This document shows positions 35,825-44,649 of a stretch of 64,000 bases of DNA, one piece after another. This DNA is from Pseudomonadota bacterium (GTDB taxonomy: Bacteria > Pseudomonadota > Alphaproteobacteria > Acetobacterales > Acetobacteraceae). The position numbers were made by a program, and so were the translations under genes. The stretch lies in contig JAJZVV010000014.1 of NCBI GenBank assembly GCA_021845595.1, positions 1 through 64,000 on the forward strand, written 5' to 3'. The first letter of the stretch is position 1. Each line of letters begins with the position of its first letter. The notes beneath the pieces were generated by a model, which was given only the letters and a program-made list of their open reading frames with translations, searched no databases and was not told where the DNA came from.

Positions 35825-37471
35825 CTACGGCAAGAGACGCTGCCAGCTGCTCTCGAACCCGCGCACGCGCGGCAGCAGGATGAGCGGCCACGGGCTGGGC
35901 ATCTCGCCGACTGGCACGTGAATCAGGGCTGGGTTGCGCCGGGCGATCGCCTCGCCCAATGCCGCCTCCAACGCGGCCGGAGTGGTGGCGCGCCACGCCG
36001 GCAGGCCGAAACTTTCGGCGAACCGGACGAAGTCGGGGTTCGCCAGGTCGCAGGCGATGAGCCGGTTGCCATACTGCTCGGCCTGGATGCGGCGGACATT
36101 GCCGAACGCGCCGTCGTCGAGCACGATCGCCACGACCGGCAGTTGATGGCGGAGCGCGGTCGCGAGCTCAGCGCCCTGGTAGAGAAAGCCGCCGTCGCCG
36201 CACAGCGCCACCACGGCCCGCCCCGGCGCGGCGGCTGCGACCCCGAGCGCGGCGCCGTAGGCCCAGCCGAGATTGTCCTGATAGCCGGCCGAGAGATAGC
36301 GCCGCGGTGCCGCGACGGGGAAGCTGAGTCGGCCGACGAAGCCGAGCTGGGTCACGTCCTCCACCAGAATCCCGTCCTCGGGCAAGGCGGCGCGGATGGC
36401 GGCGAGCAGGCTTGCTTGCGGCTCGAGCGCGGCCAGGGCTGGCGCCACGCCGGCCCGCGCGGCGGCGAGATCGGCGCGCGGCGCGCGGGCGGTCTCGCCG
36501 GACAGCGCGGCGTTCAGGGCGGCCAGCGCGGCGGCGGCATCGGCGAGGATGGCGATGTCGGGCGGGCGCGGCCGGTCCATCTGCTCGGCGTCCGCGTCGA
36601 TGCGGATGATGCCGAGCTCGGGATCATGGCCCCACCAGGCCAGTGGCGCGTGCAGCCGCGTGCCCACGCCGAGCACGACGTCGGTGCCCGCCCAGAGGGC
36701 ATGGCCGACCGGGCGGTTCACCGCCAGCGGATGGGTGGTGTCCAGCACGCCGCGGCCGCGCCGGTAGGTCATCACCGGCGCGCCGATCCGTTCGGCGAGC
36801 GCCCGCAGCTCCGCTGCGGCGCCGAGCGCCCCGCCGCCGGCGACGATCAGCGGCCGGCGAGAAGCGGCGAGGCGCGCGGCAGCGGCGGCGATGGCTTCGG
36901 GGTCCGGGAGAAGCGCGGCGGGTGTGGCGAGGGGGAGCGGTTCGACGAGCCCGGCGCGGGGCCAGACATCGATGGCGATTTCGAGCGCCGCCGGCCCTTG
37001 GCGAGGGCGCATGGCGCGCGCGATCGCCTCGGCGACGCGGGCCGCTGCCTCGCCGGGATGGGTGATGCGCGCGGCGTGGCGGGTCACATGGCGCACTAGG
37101 CCGAGCTGATCGTGCAGCTCGTGCAGATGGCCGAGGCCGCGGTCGATCGCGCCTTGCGGAATCTGGCCGAGGATCGCCAGCACCGGCGCGCCGAGGCCGT
37201 AGGCCGTGAGCAGCGCGGCAGCGGCGTTCAGCACCCCGGGGCCGGGCACGACGCAGAAGGCGGCGGGCCGGCCGGTGGCCAGCGCCGCACCGAGCGCCAT
37301 GTAGGCCGCGGTCTGCTCATGGCGTGCATGAATGGTGCGGATGCGGCCGCCGGACCGCGCGATGGCATCGAAGAACGGGTCGTTATGCACACCGGGGAGG
37401 GCGAAGACGGTGTCGATGCCATGGCGGATGAGACTGTCGACGACGGCCTCGGCGGTTGTCATGCGCGGCAT
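35825..37471 (-). CDS. Thiamine diphosphate-dependent enzyme (acetolactate synthase-like)
   Basis: A 548-residue member of the ThDP decarboxylase/ligase superfamily with N-terminal PYR, central and C-terminal PP domains. Glu52 (ARHEQTAAYMA) is the cofactor-activating glutamate; the ThDP/Mg site is GDGGFLYQGAELATAL followed by LDDGAFGN. The central domain has GGGALG but no clear FAD site. It resembles acetolactate synthase, oxalyl-CoA decarboxylase and benzoylformate decarboxylase relatives, and no small subunit is adjacent, so the substrate is open. Start ATG at 37471; MTT three codons on is also possible. Confidence 0.85.
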   Translation of the reverse strand: MPRMTTAEAVVDSLIRHGIDTVFALPGVHNDPFFDAIARSGGRIRTIHARHEQTAAYMALGAALATGRPAAFCVVPGPGVLNAAAALLTAYGLGAPVLAILGQIPQGAIDRGLGHLHELHDQLGLVRHVTRHAARITHPGEAAARVAEAIARAMRPRQGPAALEIAIDVWPRAGLVEPLPLATPAALLPDPEAIAAAAARLAASRRPLIVAGGGALGAAAELRALAERIGAPVMTYRRGRGVLDTTHPLAVNRPVGHALWAGTDVVLGVGTRLHAPLAWWGHDPELGIIRIDADAEQMDRPRPPDIAILADAAAALAALNAALSGETARAPRADLAAARAGVAPALAALEPQASLLAAIRAALPEDGILVEDVTQLGFVGRLSFPVAAPRRYLSAGYQDNLGWAYGAALGVAAAAPGRAVVALCGDGGFLYQGAELATALRHQLPVVAIVLDDGAFGNVRRIQAEQYGNRLIACDLANPDFVRFAESFGLPAWRATTPAALEAALGEAIARRNPALIHVPVGEMPSPWPLILLPRVRGFESSWQRLLP

Positions 37472-37653
37472 GATCGTGGACTCACCCTGATATTCACCGC
37501 ATGCTGCCCATGCTTCCCCATCACGGCAAGCGCCCCGGGAATTGCACGGGGGCGGCTCGCCGGCCATTCACGCGGCGCTAACCGCCGAAGCGCAGTGTCG
37601 CTGCGCGATTCCGTCCGGTCTGTCCCGACGAACTTCACTGCGAAGGCTTTGCG

Positions 37654-38904
37654 TTGCCGAAGCGAATTTTCCCCCCGCTGCTGGCCATTCCGGAGAGCCG
37701 AGCCAACTCGCCGGGGATCGAACGCGCCCTGGTTGATTCCGCCTTCGCCCAGCGACAGTCCCTCGTGGTTGGCGGGTTGGCGATGCTGCTGGTCGGGCTG
37801 CTTGTGTGGTTGCATTCGGGCAAGCTCTGGATGCTCGGCTGGACCCTTGCCAGCGCGGCGACGCTGGTCGGGCGACTGTCGCTTGCGCGCGCCTATCACG
37901 CCCGCGCCGAGCCGGACTGCCCCTATGTCTGGGCGCGGCGTTTCACCATCGGAGCCTGGGCCAGCGGGGCGCTGTGGGGGTTGATCAACCTGGTCATCGT
38001 CACCGAGCATGACCCCCTGATCAACCTCGTCGTGATCTCGGTCGAGAGCGGCTATTTGTCCGGCGCGGTGGCGCGGAACAATGTTCTGCCCGCCGCCGCC
38101 CACGGCCAGATCCTGCTGACCCTGGGGATGATGGCGGCCGCCTGCATCGCGACGCTGCAACTGCCCTACATCGTGTTCTGCGGCTTCATCCTGCTGCACG
38201 TGCTGTCATCGCGCAGCACCATGCGGTTCCTGTCGCGCCAGACCACCCAGCTTCTGGTTGCAGGCGCGGACAATGAACGGCTGCTCGCCCGTCTGGCCGC
38301 GACCAACGATGATCTCGCCCGCGCCAATGGCCGTCTCGCCGCCCTCGCCAATACCGACGCCCTGACCGGGCTCGCCAATCGTCGCGGCTTCGACGAGGCG
38401 CTGGCGCGGGAATGGCGGGCCGCGCAGCGCGCCCATGCCTCCATCGCCCTGCTGCTGATCGACATCGACCATTTCAAGGCATTCAACGATACGCTCGGCC
38501 ATCCCCGCGGTGACGAGTGCCTGCGCTTCGTCGCCGCCGCTCTGGCAGCCGAACTGCGCCGGCCCGAGGATGTGGTCGCCCGACATGGTGGCGAGGAGTT
38601 CGTAGCCGTTCTGCCGCAGACCGATCTGCACGGCGCCGCGCTCGTCGCCGAACGGGTGCGTGCCGCCATCGCCGCCCTGGCGATCCCACACCCGGCATGC
38701 GCTCTTGGCTATGTCACTGTCAGCGTCGGCGCCGTCGCCCTGGTGCCGGCAGGCGATGCCGCGATGGGTGACCTCGTGGCGCTGGCCGATGCTGCCCTCT
38801 ACGGCGCCAAGGCCAGCGGCCGCAATCGCGTCCTCGCCGCGACCAGCGAGCCGGCGGTTCAGCCGCCGCCGGCGTCGATGGTCAGAATGGTGCCGGAGGT
38901 ATAG
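37654..38904 (+). CDS. Membrane diguanylate cyclase (GGDEF)
   Basis: A 416-residue c-di-GMP synthase. Five to six membrane helices form an N-terminal sensor (about 35-190), a coiled coil follows, then the GGDEF domain with NTDALTGLANRRGFDEAL, metal residue context DIDHFKAFND, active motif HGGEEF (about 311) and an RxxD inhibitory site (RPED) just before it. The start is TTG with AAGG seven bases upstream. The last 46 bases overlap the convergent SDR gene. The signal sensed is unknown. Confidence 0.92.
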   Translation: MPKRIFPPLLAIPESRANSPGIERALVDSAFAQRQSLVVGGLAMLLVGLLVWLHSGKLWMLGWTLASAATLVGRLSLARAYHARAEPDCPYVWARRFTIGAWASGALWGLINLVIVTEHDPLINLVVISVESGYLSGAVARNNVLPAAAHGQILLTLGMMAAACIATLQLPYIVFCGFILLHVLSSRSTMRFLSRQTTQLLVAGADNERLLARLAATNDDLARANGRLAALANTDALTGLANRRGFDEALAREWRAAQRAHASIALLLIDIDHFKAFNDTLGHPRGDECLRFVAAALAAELRRPEDVVARHGGEEFVAVLPQTDLHGAALVAERVRAAIAALAIPHPACALGYVTVSVGAVALVPAGDAAMGDLVALADAALYGAKASGRNRVLAATSEPAVQPPPASMVRMVPEV

Positions 38905-39623
38905 CCCGAGCGCGGGCTGGCCAGAAACGCCACCGCCGCACCGATCTCTTCCGGCTCGGCTGGGCGCGCGAATGGCATGCGGGCGCACAGCTCGCGCCAT
39001 CGCCCGGCATCGCCGAGCGTGCGCTCCGCCCGCGCGCGCAGCAGCATCTCCATCCGCTCGGTCGCGACCGGTCCAGGATTGATGCCAACGACGCGCAGCC
39101 CATCGGCCGGCGCTGCCCGACCGAGGGCACGGGTGAAGCCCATCAACGCCGCGTTGCCCGCAGATCCCGCGATGTAGGCCGGATCGAAGCGCTCTCCGGC
39201 GGCGCCGATGACGTTCACGATCACCCCGGAGCGGCGCGCCGCCATGCCCGGATAGAGCATCCGGCACAGCGAGATGAACCCGAAGACCTTGAGGTCCCAC
39301 GCCGCCCGCCACGTGGCGTCGTCGACCTCGACCAAGGTCCCCGGCGGAATGGCGCCGGCGTTGTTGACGAGGATGTCGGGTATCCCGACGGCCGCCACCA
39401 GCCGCGCGACCTCGGCCTGCCGCGACAGATCCACCGCCACGGTGTCGACGGCGACCTGATGGCGGGCGCGGATGGCGGTGGCCGTCGCTGTCAGCCGGGA
39501 TTCGTCGCGCGCCGCCAGCACCAGCGCGCAGCCCTCGGCGGCGAGCGCTTCCGCGGCGGCCTGGCCGATGCCCTTGGAACCACCCGTCACCAAAGCCCGC
39601 AGCCCCGCAACCCGCAGATCCAT
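38859..39623 (-). CDS. SDR-family protein with altered catalytic residues
   Basis: A 254-residue Rossmann-fold protein with cofactor motif TGGSKGIG (13-20), NNAG (87-90) and the C-terminal GTILTIDAGGG. The expected YxxxK reads YIAGS (Tyr150, Ser154), and the conserved catalytic Ser is replaced near GVIVNVIGAAG. It therefore either uses other residues or is not an oxidoreductase. It overlaps the GGDEF gene at its 3' end. The GFA-family gene 17 bases upstream on the same strand may share its transcript. Confidence 0.82.
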   Translation of the reverse strand: MDLRVAGLRALVTGGSKGIGQAAAEALAAEGCALVLAARDESRLTATATAIRARHQVAVDTVAVDLSRQAEVARLVAAVGIPDILVNNAGAIPPGTLVEVDDATWRAAWDLKVFGFISLCRMLYPGMAARRSGVIVNVIGAAGERFDPAYIAGSAGNAALMGFTRALGRAAPADGLRVVGINPGPVATERMEMLLRARAERTLGDAGRWRELCARMPFARPAEPEEIGAAVAFLASPRSGYTSGTILTIDAGGG

Positions 39624-39640
39624 GTCCGGTCTCCGCGCCG

Positions 39641-40066
39641 CTATTCCGGGACCATTTCCCCGGAGCCGCCGAATTCGGCGGGAAAATCCTTCAGCTTCGG
39701 CAGCCCGTCGCGCATCGGCAGGACGGTCTCGGCGTAGTTGACGTGCAGCTGCGGCTGGAACGGCAACTCCGGCAGCGTCGCGGCGTAGACATCGATCAGC
39801 CCGAGCCCCGGATGGACGGTCATCAGATGGCCGCCGCACAGGCGGCAGAACTGGCGGTGGCTGCCCTCGGTCTTGTGATAGGTGCCGATGTGCTCGGCGC
39901 CGCGCGTGACGCGGACAGCCTCGGGCTTCCACAAGGTGAAGGCGTTGACCGGACCCGCCGACCAGGACCGGCAGGAACGGCAATGGCAGTAGCCCATGCC
40001 CTCTGGTTGGCCGGTGGTCTCGACCGCGACAGCGCCGCAGAAACACGTGCCCGAAAAACCGCTCAT
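39641..40066 (-). CDS. GFA-family zinc protein
   Basis: A 141-residue protein of the glutathione-dependent formaldehyde-activating fold. Zinc ligands appear as CFCG, CHCRSCR and FCRLCGG. Members rarely act in formaldehyde metabolism and most have no known function. It precedes the SDR gene by 17 bases. Confidence 0.87.
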   Translation of the reverse strand: MSGFSGTCFCGAVAVETTGQPEGMGYCHCRSCRSWSAGPVNAFTLWKPEAVRVTRGAEHIGTYHKTEGSHRQFCRLCGGHLMTVHPGLGLIDVYAATLPELPFQPQLHVNYAETVLPMRDGLPKLKDFPAEFGGSGEMVPE

Positions 40067-40222
40067 TGCGTCCTCCCCGACCGGTCCAGCCCCGGTGTTG
40101 GGATGACGATAGTCGGATGCCGCGCGGCTTCCAAGGGCGCCTCCCGCGCTCTCGTTTCCTCGACCGGACGCGCGCTTCGATCACATTCGCGTCAAATGTT
40201 GCGGCCGGGTGCGCTCGAGTGT

Positions 40223-40251
40223 TTGACGAAATGGTGCGCCGGAGTCATTTT
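40223..40251 (+). promoter_or_regulatory. Possible promoter for the cyclopropane synthase-like gene
   Basis: TTGACG (40223-40228) is followed after 17 bases by CATTTT (40246-40251) in the AT-richer part of the intergenic region. The -10 match is weak. Confidence 0.35.
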
Positions 40252-40321
40252 TTCGTAATCTCGCTGTGCCGGTGCGGGCATCCCCGCCGGAAGAAGGCAT
40301 CGACGGGAGGCGCGGTGGCCC

Positions 40322-41584
40322 ATGCGACCGGTTCTTGACCGAATTCTGCGGCGTCTCGTCGTCGTCGGCCGGCTCTCGGTCCGGTGGCCGGATGGAGCGA
40401 CGACCCTTTATCAGGGGCGGGTCGAACCGGGCGGCGGTCCGATGGCGGGCCTGGTGCTGCGCGATTGGCGTGCGGTCCGGCGCTTGGTGCTCAATCCGGC
40501 CCTGGGCCTTGGCGAGGGCTACATGGATGGCAGCCTCGCGCCGGACGGCGGCGGCATCTGCGAACTCCTCGATGTCCTGGTCGCCAACCTCGCCGAGAGT
40601 GAGGCGGCGCATCCGTTCTACCGGGTGCGCAACAGCGTCGCCTGGGTCATCCGCCGGCTCGTCCAGTTCAATTCCATCGGCCGGGCGCGGCGCAACGTGG
40701 CCCATCACTACGATCTCAACGGCCGGCTCTACAGCCTGTTCCTCGATCGGGACCGGCAATATTCCTGCGCCTATTTCCGCACCGGGACGGAGACGCTGGA
40801 GGAGGCCCAGCGCGCGAAGAAGTACCATCTCGCCGCCAAGCTGCGCCTGGACCGGCCGGACCTCTCGGTGCTCGACATCGGCTGCGGCTGGGGCGGCCTG
40901 GCGCTGACCCTGGCGCGCGAGTTCGGTGCCCGCGTCACGGGCATCACGCTTTCGGCCGAACAGCTCGCCGCCGCGCGGGAGCGGGCGGAAGCGGAAGGCC
41001 TCGCCGACAGGGTCCGCTTCGAGCTGATGGACTACCGCGCGATGCACCGGTCCTTCGACCGGATCGTCTCCGTCGGCATGTTCGAGCATGTCGGCGTCGG
41101 CCATTATCGCAGCTTCTTCGCCGCCATCGGGCGCTGTCTCGCCGAAGACGGGGTGGCGCTGGTCCATTCAATCGGCCGTTCGGACGGACCCGGCACGACC
41201 AATCCGTGGCTGCAGAAATATATTTTCCCTGGCGGATATTCGCCGGCGCTGAGCGAGGTGCTGCCGGTGGTCGAGCGGCAGGGACTGTTCGTCACCGACA
41301 TCGAGATTCTGCGCCTGCACTACGCCGAAACCCTGCGCCACTGGCGCCGCCGGTTCGCCGCCAATCGCGACGCCATCGCCGCGCTCTACGACGAGCGGTT
41401 CTGCCGCATGTTCGAATTCTACCTCGCCGGCTCGGAACTCGCGTTCCGCCGGGAGGGCCACATGAACTTCCAGCTCCAACTGACCCGCTCGCGCACCGCG
41501 ACGCCGCTGACGCGCGACTATATGGTCGAGACCGAACGGGCCGTCCGCCATGGCACGGCTGCGCCTGCGTCCGCCGGGCGTTGA
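40322..41584 (+). CDS. cfa: Cyclopropane-fatty-acyl-phospholipid synthase family protein
   Basis: A SAM-dependent methyltransferase that probably adds a methylene bridge to membrane lipid acyl chains. The 420-residue protein has the N-terminal lipid-binding domain, then the Rossmann domain with VLDIGCGWGGLAL and MFEHVGVGHY, and C-terminal FCRMFEFYLAGSELAFR as in CFA synthases. GGGAGG lies upstream of the ATG. It could have a related methyltransferase activity; the gene symbol is by family. Confidence 0.88.
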   Translation: MRPVLDRILRRLVVVGRLSVRWPDGATTLYQGRVEPGGGPMAGLVLRDWRAVRRLVLNPALGLGEGYMDGSLAPDGGGICELLDVLVANLAESEAAHPFYRVRNSVAWVIRRLVQFNSIGRARRNVAHHYDLNGRLYSLFLDRDRQYSCAYFRTGTETLEEAQRAKKYHLAAKLRLDRPDLSVLDIGCGWGGLALTLAREFGARVTGITLSAEQLAAARERAEAEGLADRVRFELMDYRAMHRSFDRIVSVGMFEHVGVGHYRSFFAAIGRCLAEDGVALVHSIGRSDGPGTTNPWLQKYIFPGGYSPALSEVLPVVERQGLFVTDIEILRLHYAETLRHWRRRFAANRDAIAALYDERFCRMFEFYLAGSELAFRREGHMNFQLQLTRSRTATPLTRDYMVETERAVRHGTAAPASAGR

Positions 41585-41684
41585 AGACAAGCGCCAGGGC
41601 CTCTGAATCTCCGCCTGCGAATGTCCGGATGAGGCCACGCGAGCAACGGGATGGAGCGCGGAGACCGGCCGTCGCGAGCCTCGG

Positions 41685-41972
41685 CTATGCGTATCCGCCC
41701 TCGATCCGCCGCCACACCCCGTCGATCTTGCGGTACTGGCGCTTCACGGCGCCCCAGGCGATACGATGCACGCTCGCTTCGTCGACCCCGAGCGTGCCGG
41801 CCTGATGCGCCCATGCCGCATTGAAGGCGGCGCGGTAGATGTCCTGCGCGTGCTCGGGCAGCGCGTGCCGCACCGGGGCCGGCAGGTCGGCGTTGCTGGC
41901 ATAGGGCGTCGCCGCTGCTCCCGATGAGGCTTGTGCTGGCGCAGTCGTGTCGGCCCGGAGGCTTGACGTCAA
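41685..41972 (-). CDS. ChaB-like protein
   Basis: A 95-residue protein whose C-terminal two thirds match the ChaB family: LPAPVRHALPEHAQDIYRAA, FNAAWAHQ and HRIAWGAVKRQYRK. ChaB was named for a cation transport regulator, but its real function is unclear. The start is doubtful: the TTG at 41972 is the only one after an in-frame TAA, it has no spaced ribosome site, and it lies in TTGACGTCAA, which also gives the -35 of the divergent tRNA promoter. Confidence 0.75.
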   Translation of the reverse strand: MTSSLRADTTAPAQASSGAAATPYASNADLPAPVRHALPEHAQDIYRAAFNAAWAHQAGTLGVDEASVHRIAWGAVKRQYRKIDGVWRRIEGGYA

Positions 41973-41991
41973 CCCCGCCGGCCGTTACATG
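41963..41991 (+). promoter_or_regulatory. Probable promoter for tRNA-Leu
   Basis: TTGACG (41963-41968) and TACATG (41986-41991) are 17 bases apart, and transcription would begin about 36 bases before the tRNA. A hairpin CCTCGGCC/GGCCGAGG (42007-42025) lies in the short leader. Confidence 0.55.
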
Positions 41992-42006
41992 CCGCGCCCA
42001 CCGCTG

Positions 42007-42025
42007 CCTCGGCCCTGGGCCGAGG
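42007..42025. other. Inverted repeat in the tRNA-Leu leader
   Basis: CCTCGGCC and GGCCGAGG form an 8-base-pair stem with a CTG loop, 9 bases before the mature tRNA 5' end. It might guide 5' processing; no T tract follows. Confidence 0.5.
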
Positions 42026-42033
42026 CGAGCCGT

Positions 42034-42120
42034 GCCCAGGTGGCGGAATTGGTAGACGCGCAGGTTTCAGGTACCTGTGGCCGCAAGGTCGTGGAAGTTC
42101 GAGTCTTCTCCTGGGCACCA
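42034..42120 (+). tRNA. tRNA-Leu (anticodon CAG)
   Basis: Acceptor arms GCCCAGG and CCTGGGC pair, followed by an encoded CCA. The D arm is GGTGGCGGAATTGGTAGACGC-like, the anticodon stem CAGGT/ACCTG holds loop TTCAGGT with anticodon CAG (42068-42070), a long variable arm (class II) follows, and the T arm carries GTTCGAGTC. It reads the CTG codon, which is used heavily here. Confidence 0.97.
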
Positions 42121-42182
42121 ACCCGATCCCGGACACTGTAGCTCGCACCGGCCCGGCGCCGGAGGCAGACGGAAGGCAACCG

Positions 42183-42839
42183 ATGCCCGCGCTCACTCAA
42201 TTCCTCCCCGGGGCCACCATCCATCTCCATCGCCACGACCTCCCCGATGACCTTGCCTTCGGTCCTATGGTCGCGGTCGATACCGAGACGATGGGGCTCA
42301 ACCCGCATCGCGACCGGCTCTGCCTGGTCCAGCTCTCCGCCGGCGACGGCATCGCCCATCTGGTGCAGATCGTTCCCGCCAGCCTCGGCGGGCGCGGTGC
42401 CGACTGCCCCAACCTCAAGCGCCTGCTGACGGATACCGCCGTCGTGAAGCTGATGCATTTTGCCCGCTTCGATGTCGGCATCCTGCAGCATGCGCTCGAT
42501 ATCACCGTCGCCCCGGTGAAATGCACCAAGATCGCCGCCAAGCTGGTCCGCACCTTCACCGACCGCCATGGGCTCAGGGACCTGTGCCGGGAACTGCTCG
42601 GGGTCGATCTCTCCAAGCAGCAGCAAACCTCGGACTGGGGCGCGCCCGAATTGTCGGCCGACCAGCTGGCCTACGCGGCGTCGGACGTGCTGCACCTGCA
42701 CGCGCTGTGGCAGCGGCTGGAAGCGACGCTGCGGCGCGAGGCCCGGCTCGATCTGGCCGAGGCGTGCTTCGCCTTCCTGCCCGCTCGCGCCCGGCTCGAC
42801 CTGCTGGGATACGAGGAGCCCGACATTTTCGCCCATTGA
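42183..42839 (+). CDS. RNase D-like 3'-5' exonuclease
   Basis: A 218-residue DEDDy-family exonuclease: DTET (33-36), HFARFDVGIL, and the C-terminal YAASDVLHLH with the Tyr and Asp. It lacks the HRDC domains of full RNase D, so it corresponds to the short RNase D-like form common in Alphaproteobacteria. It follows a tRNA gene and may help tRNA 3' maturation; that is inference. A 14-base palindrome TTGCGGCGCCGCAA lies just after the stop (42847-42860). Confidence 0.9.
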   Translation: MPALTQFLPGATIHLHRHDLPDDLAFGPMVAVDTETMGLNPHRDRLCLVQLSAGDGIAHLVQIVPASLGGRGADCPNLKRLLTDTAVVKLMHFARFDVGILQHALDITVAPVKCTKIAAKLVRTFTDRHGLRDLCRELLGVDLSKQQQTSDWGAPELSADQLAYAASDVLHLHALWQRLEATLRREARLDLAEACFAFLPARARLDLLGYEEPDIFAH

Positions 42840-42884
42840 GGGCTTTTTGCGGCGCCGCAATCCCGCCGCATCCGTCGCCGATCG

Positions 42885-42915
42885 TTGACCGAGCGGGTTC
42901 GCCCACCCATAGAAT
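42885..42915 (+). promoter_or_regulatory. Probable promoter for the kdsD-lpt-rpoN operon
   Basis: TTGACC (42885-42890) is followed by TAGAAT (42910-42915) with a 19-base spacer, or by CATAGA with 17. The kdsD ATG is about 44 bases downstream. Confidence 0.5.
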
Positions 42916-42958
42916 CCAGTCGGGGGTAACGGAGACAGTCAGGGAGTTCGCCATCCGC

Positions 42959-43987
42959 ATGAGCGTGACCGACGCCGCCCCCGCCACGATCAGCGACGCC
43001 CTCGCAACGGGTGAGGGCGATCTCGCCGTCGCCCGAGCGGTGCTCGGCACCGAGGCCGAGGCGCTCGCAGCACTCGCCGCCGGGCTCGATGCCAGCTTCG
43101 CCCGCGCCGTGGACCTGCTGGCGACGAGCCCGGGGCGCGTCGTCGTCTCCGGCATGGGCAAGTCCGGCCATGTCGGGCGCAAGATCGCGGCCACGCTCGC
43201 CTCCACCGGCACGCCCGCGCTGTTCGTGCACCCGGCGGAGGCGTCCCATGGCGACCTCGGCATGATCGTTCCCGGCGACGCCGTGCTGGCCCTGTCCAAT
43301 TCCGGCGAGACCGCGGAGCTGGCCGATCTCGTCGCGCATACGCGCCGCTTCGGCCTGCCCCTCGTCGCGGTCACCGCGCGCGCCGCTTCGGCACTGGCCG
43401 AGGCGGCGGATGTCGTGCTGCTCTTGCCGCCGGCGCCGGAAGCCTGCCCCATGGGTCTCGCGCCGACCACCAGCACGACCATGCAGCTCGCTCTCGGCGA
43501 CGCACTCGCCGTGGCCCTGCTGACACGGCGTGGCTTCACGGCGACCGATTTTCGCCAGTTCCACCCCGGCGGCAAGCTTGGCGCCAGGCTCAAGCGCGTG
43601 CGTGAGCTGATGCATCGCGGCGAGGCCATGCCGCTGGCCGGGCCGGAGACGCCCATGAGTGCGGCGTTGCTGCGCATGACCGAGAAGCGCTTCGGCTGCC
43701 TCGGCATCGTCGACGCCGCCGGGCGATTGGTCGGCATTCTCACCGACGGCGATCTGCGCCGCGCCATGGGGCCGGACCTGCTCGCCAGACGCGCCGGGGA
43801 GATCATGACCCGGGCGCCGCGTACCATCGGCCCCGAGACGCTGGCGGTCGAGGCCTTGCGAGAGATGAACCAGGGCCACCCGATCACGACCTTGTTCGTC
43901 GTTGCGCCGCCGGGTTCGGGCGAGCACGCGGGCGTCCCGCTCGGCATCCTGCACATCCACGACCTGCTGCGCGCCGGGGTGGCATGA
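42959..43987 (+). CDS. kdsD: Arabinose-5-phosphate isomerase (KdsD/KpsF)
   Basis: KdsD makes D-arabinose 5-phosphate from ribulose 5-phosphate, the first step to Kdo for LPS. The 342-residue protein has an SIS domain with SGMGKSGHVGRKIAATLAST, the HPAEASHGDLGM segment and SNSGETAEL, and two C-terminal CBS domains. It is first of an operon for LPS transport, overlapping lptC by 4 bases. Confidence 0.95.
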   Translation: MSVTDAAPATISDALATGEGDLAVARAVLGTEAEALAALAAGLDASFARAVDLLATSPGRVVVSGMGKSGHVGRKIAATLASTGTPALFVHPAEASHGDLGMIVPGDAVLALSNSGETAELADLVAHTRRFGLPLVAVTARAASALAEAADVVLLLPPAPEACPMGLAPTTSTTMQLALGDALAVALLTRRGFTATDFRQFHPGGKLGARLKRVRELMHRGEAMPLAGPETPMSAALLRMTEKRFGCLGIVDAAGRLVGILTDGDLRRAMGPDLLARRAGEIMTRAPRTIGPETLAVEALREMNQGHPITTLFVVAPPGSGEHAGVPLGILHIHDLLRAGVA

Positions 43988-44649
43988 CCATAGCGCCGTT
44001 GCCGCTGCACCCGAAAACGCCGCCGCGCCGGCCCGCACCGGCGCGGCGCGAGACGGTCTCGGCGGCCGAGATCGCCCGGCGTCGGCGATCGATCGCCTGG
44101 GCCAAGCGCCTGTTGCCGGCAGCGGCGCTGACCCTGCTCGCCACCATCGCGCTGTGGCCGGAAATCGCCCGCCAGACCGACCGCGCGGAGCGGGCGTTGC
44201 GCGGCAGCCTGCGCGGCGCGGTCGGCAGCGGCCGGATGATTTCACCCCGTTACCAGAGCGTGGACGAAAAGGGCCGTCCCTATACCATCACCGCGGCGAG
44301 TGCGGTTCAGGCGGGCGAGGAGCGCATCGACCTGACGGCGCCGATCGGCGACATCCTGCTCCAGTCGGGCACCTGGCTGGGCGTCCAGTCCAAGACCGGG
44401 GTCTATCTCCAGCACCAGGGTAAGCTCGATCTCGCCGGCGATGTCTGGCTCTATCGCGACGACGGGACCACGATGCGCACGCAAAGCGCCGCGCTCGATC
44501 TCAATTCCGGCGCCGGCGCCGGCGCGCAGCCCGTCAGCGCGGAGGGACCGTTCGGCACGCTCGACGCCATGGGCTTCGCCGCCGTCAGCGGCGGCGCGGA
44601 ACTGCAGTTCGCCGGCCCGGCGCGCCTCGTGCTCGACGAGCGGAAATGA
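43984..44649 (+). CDS. lptC: LPS export inner-membrane protein LptC
   Basis: LptC passes LPS from the LptBFG transporter to LptA. The 221-residue protein has a basic N-terminus, one membrane helix (about 38-60) and a beta-jellyroll (residues about 80-220) with SPRYQSVDEKGRPYTITA. Sequence is divergent, so the call leans on topology and on position between kdsD and lptA. Confidence 0.88.
   Translation: MTIAPLPLHPKTPPRRPAPARRETVSAAEIARRRRSIAWAKRLLPAAALTLLATIALWPEIARQTDRAERALRGSLRGAVGSGRMISPRYQSVDEKGRPYTITAASAVQAGEERIDLTAPIGDILLQSGTWLGVQSKTGVYLQHQGKLDLAGDVWLYRDDGTTMRTQSAALDLNSGAGAGAQPVSAEGPFGTLDAMGFAAVSGGAELQFAGPARLVLDERK

Noticed and set aside
42034-42120. tRNA-Leu as an integration site for a genomic island
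   Set aside because: No integrase, no direct repeat of the tRNA 3' end and no change in gene style follow; the next genes are core exonuclease and LPS genes.
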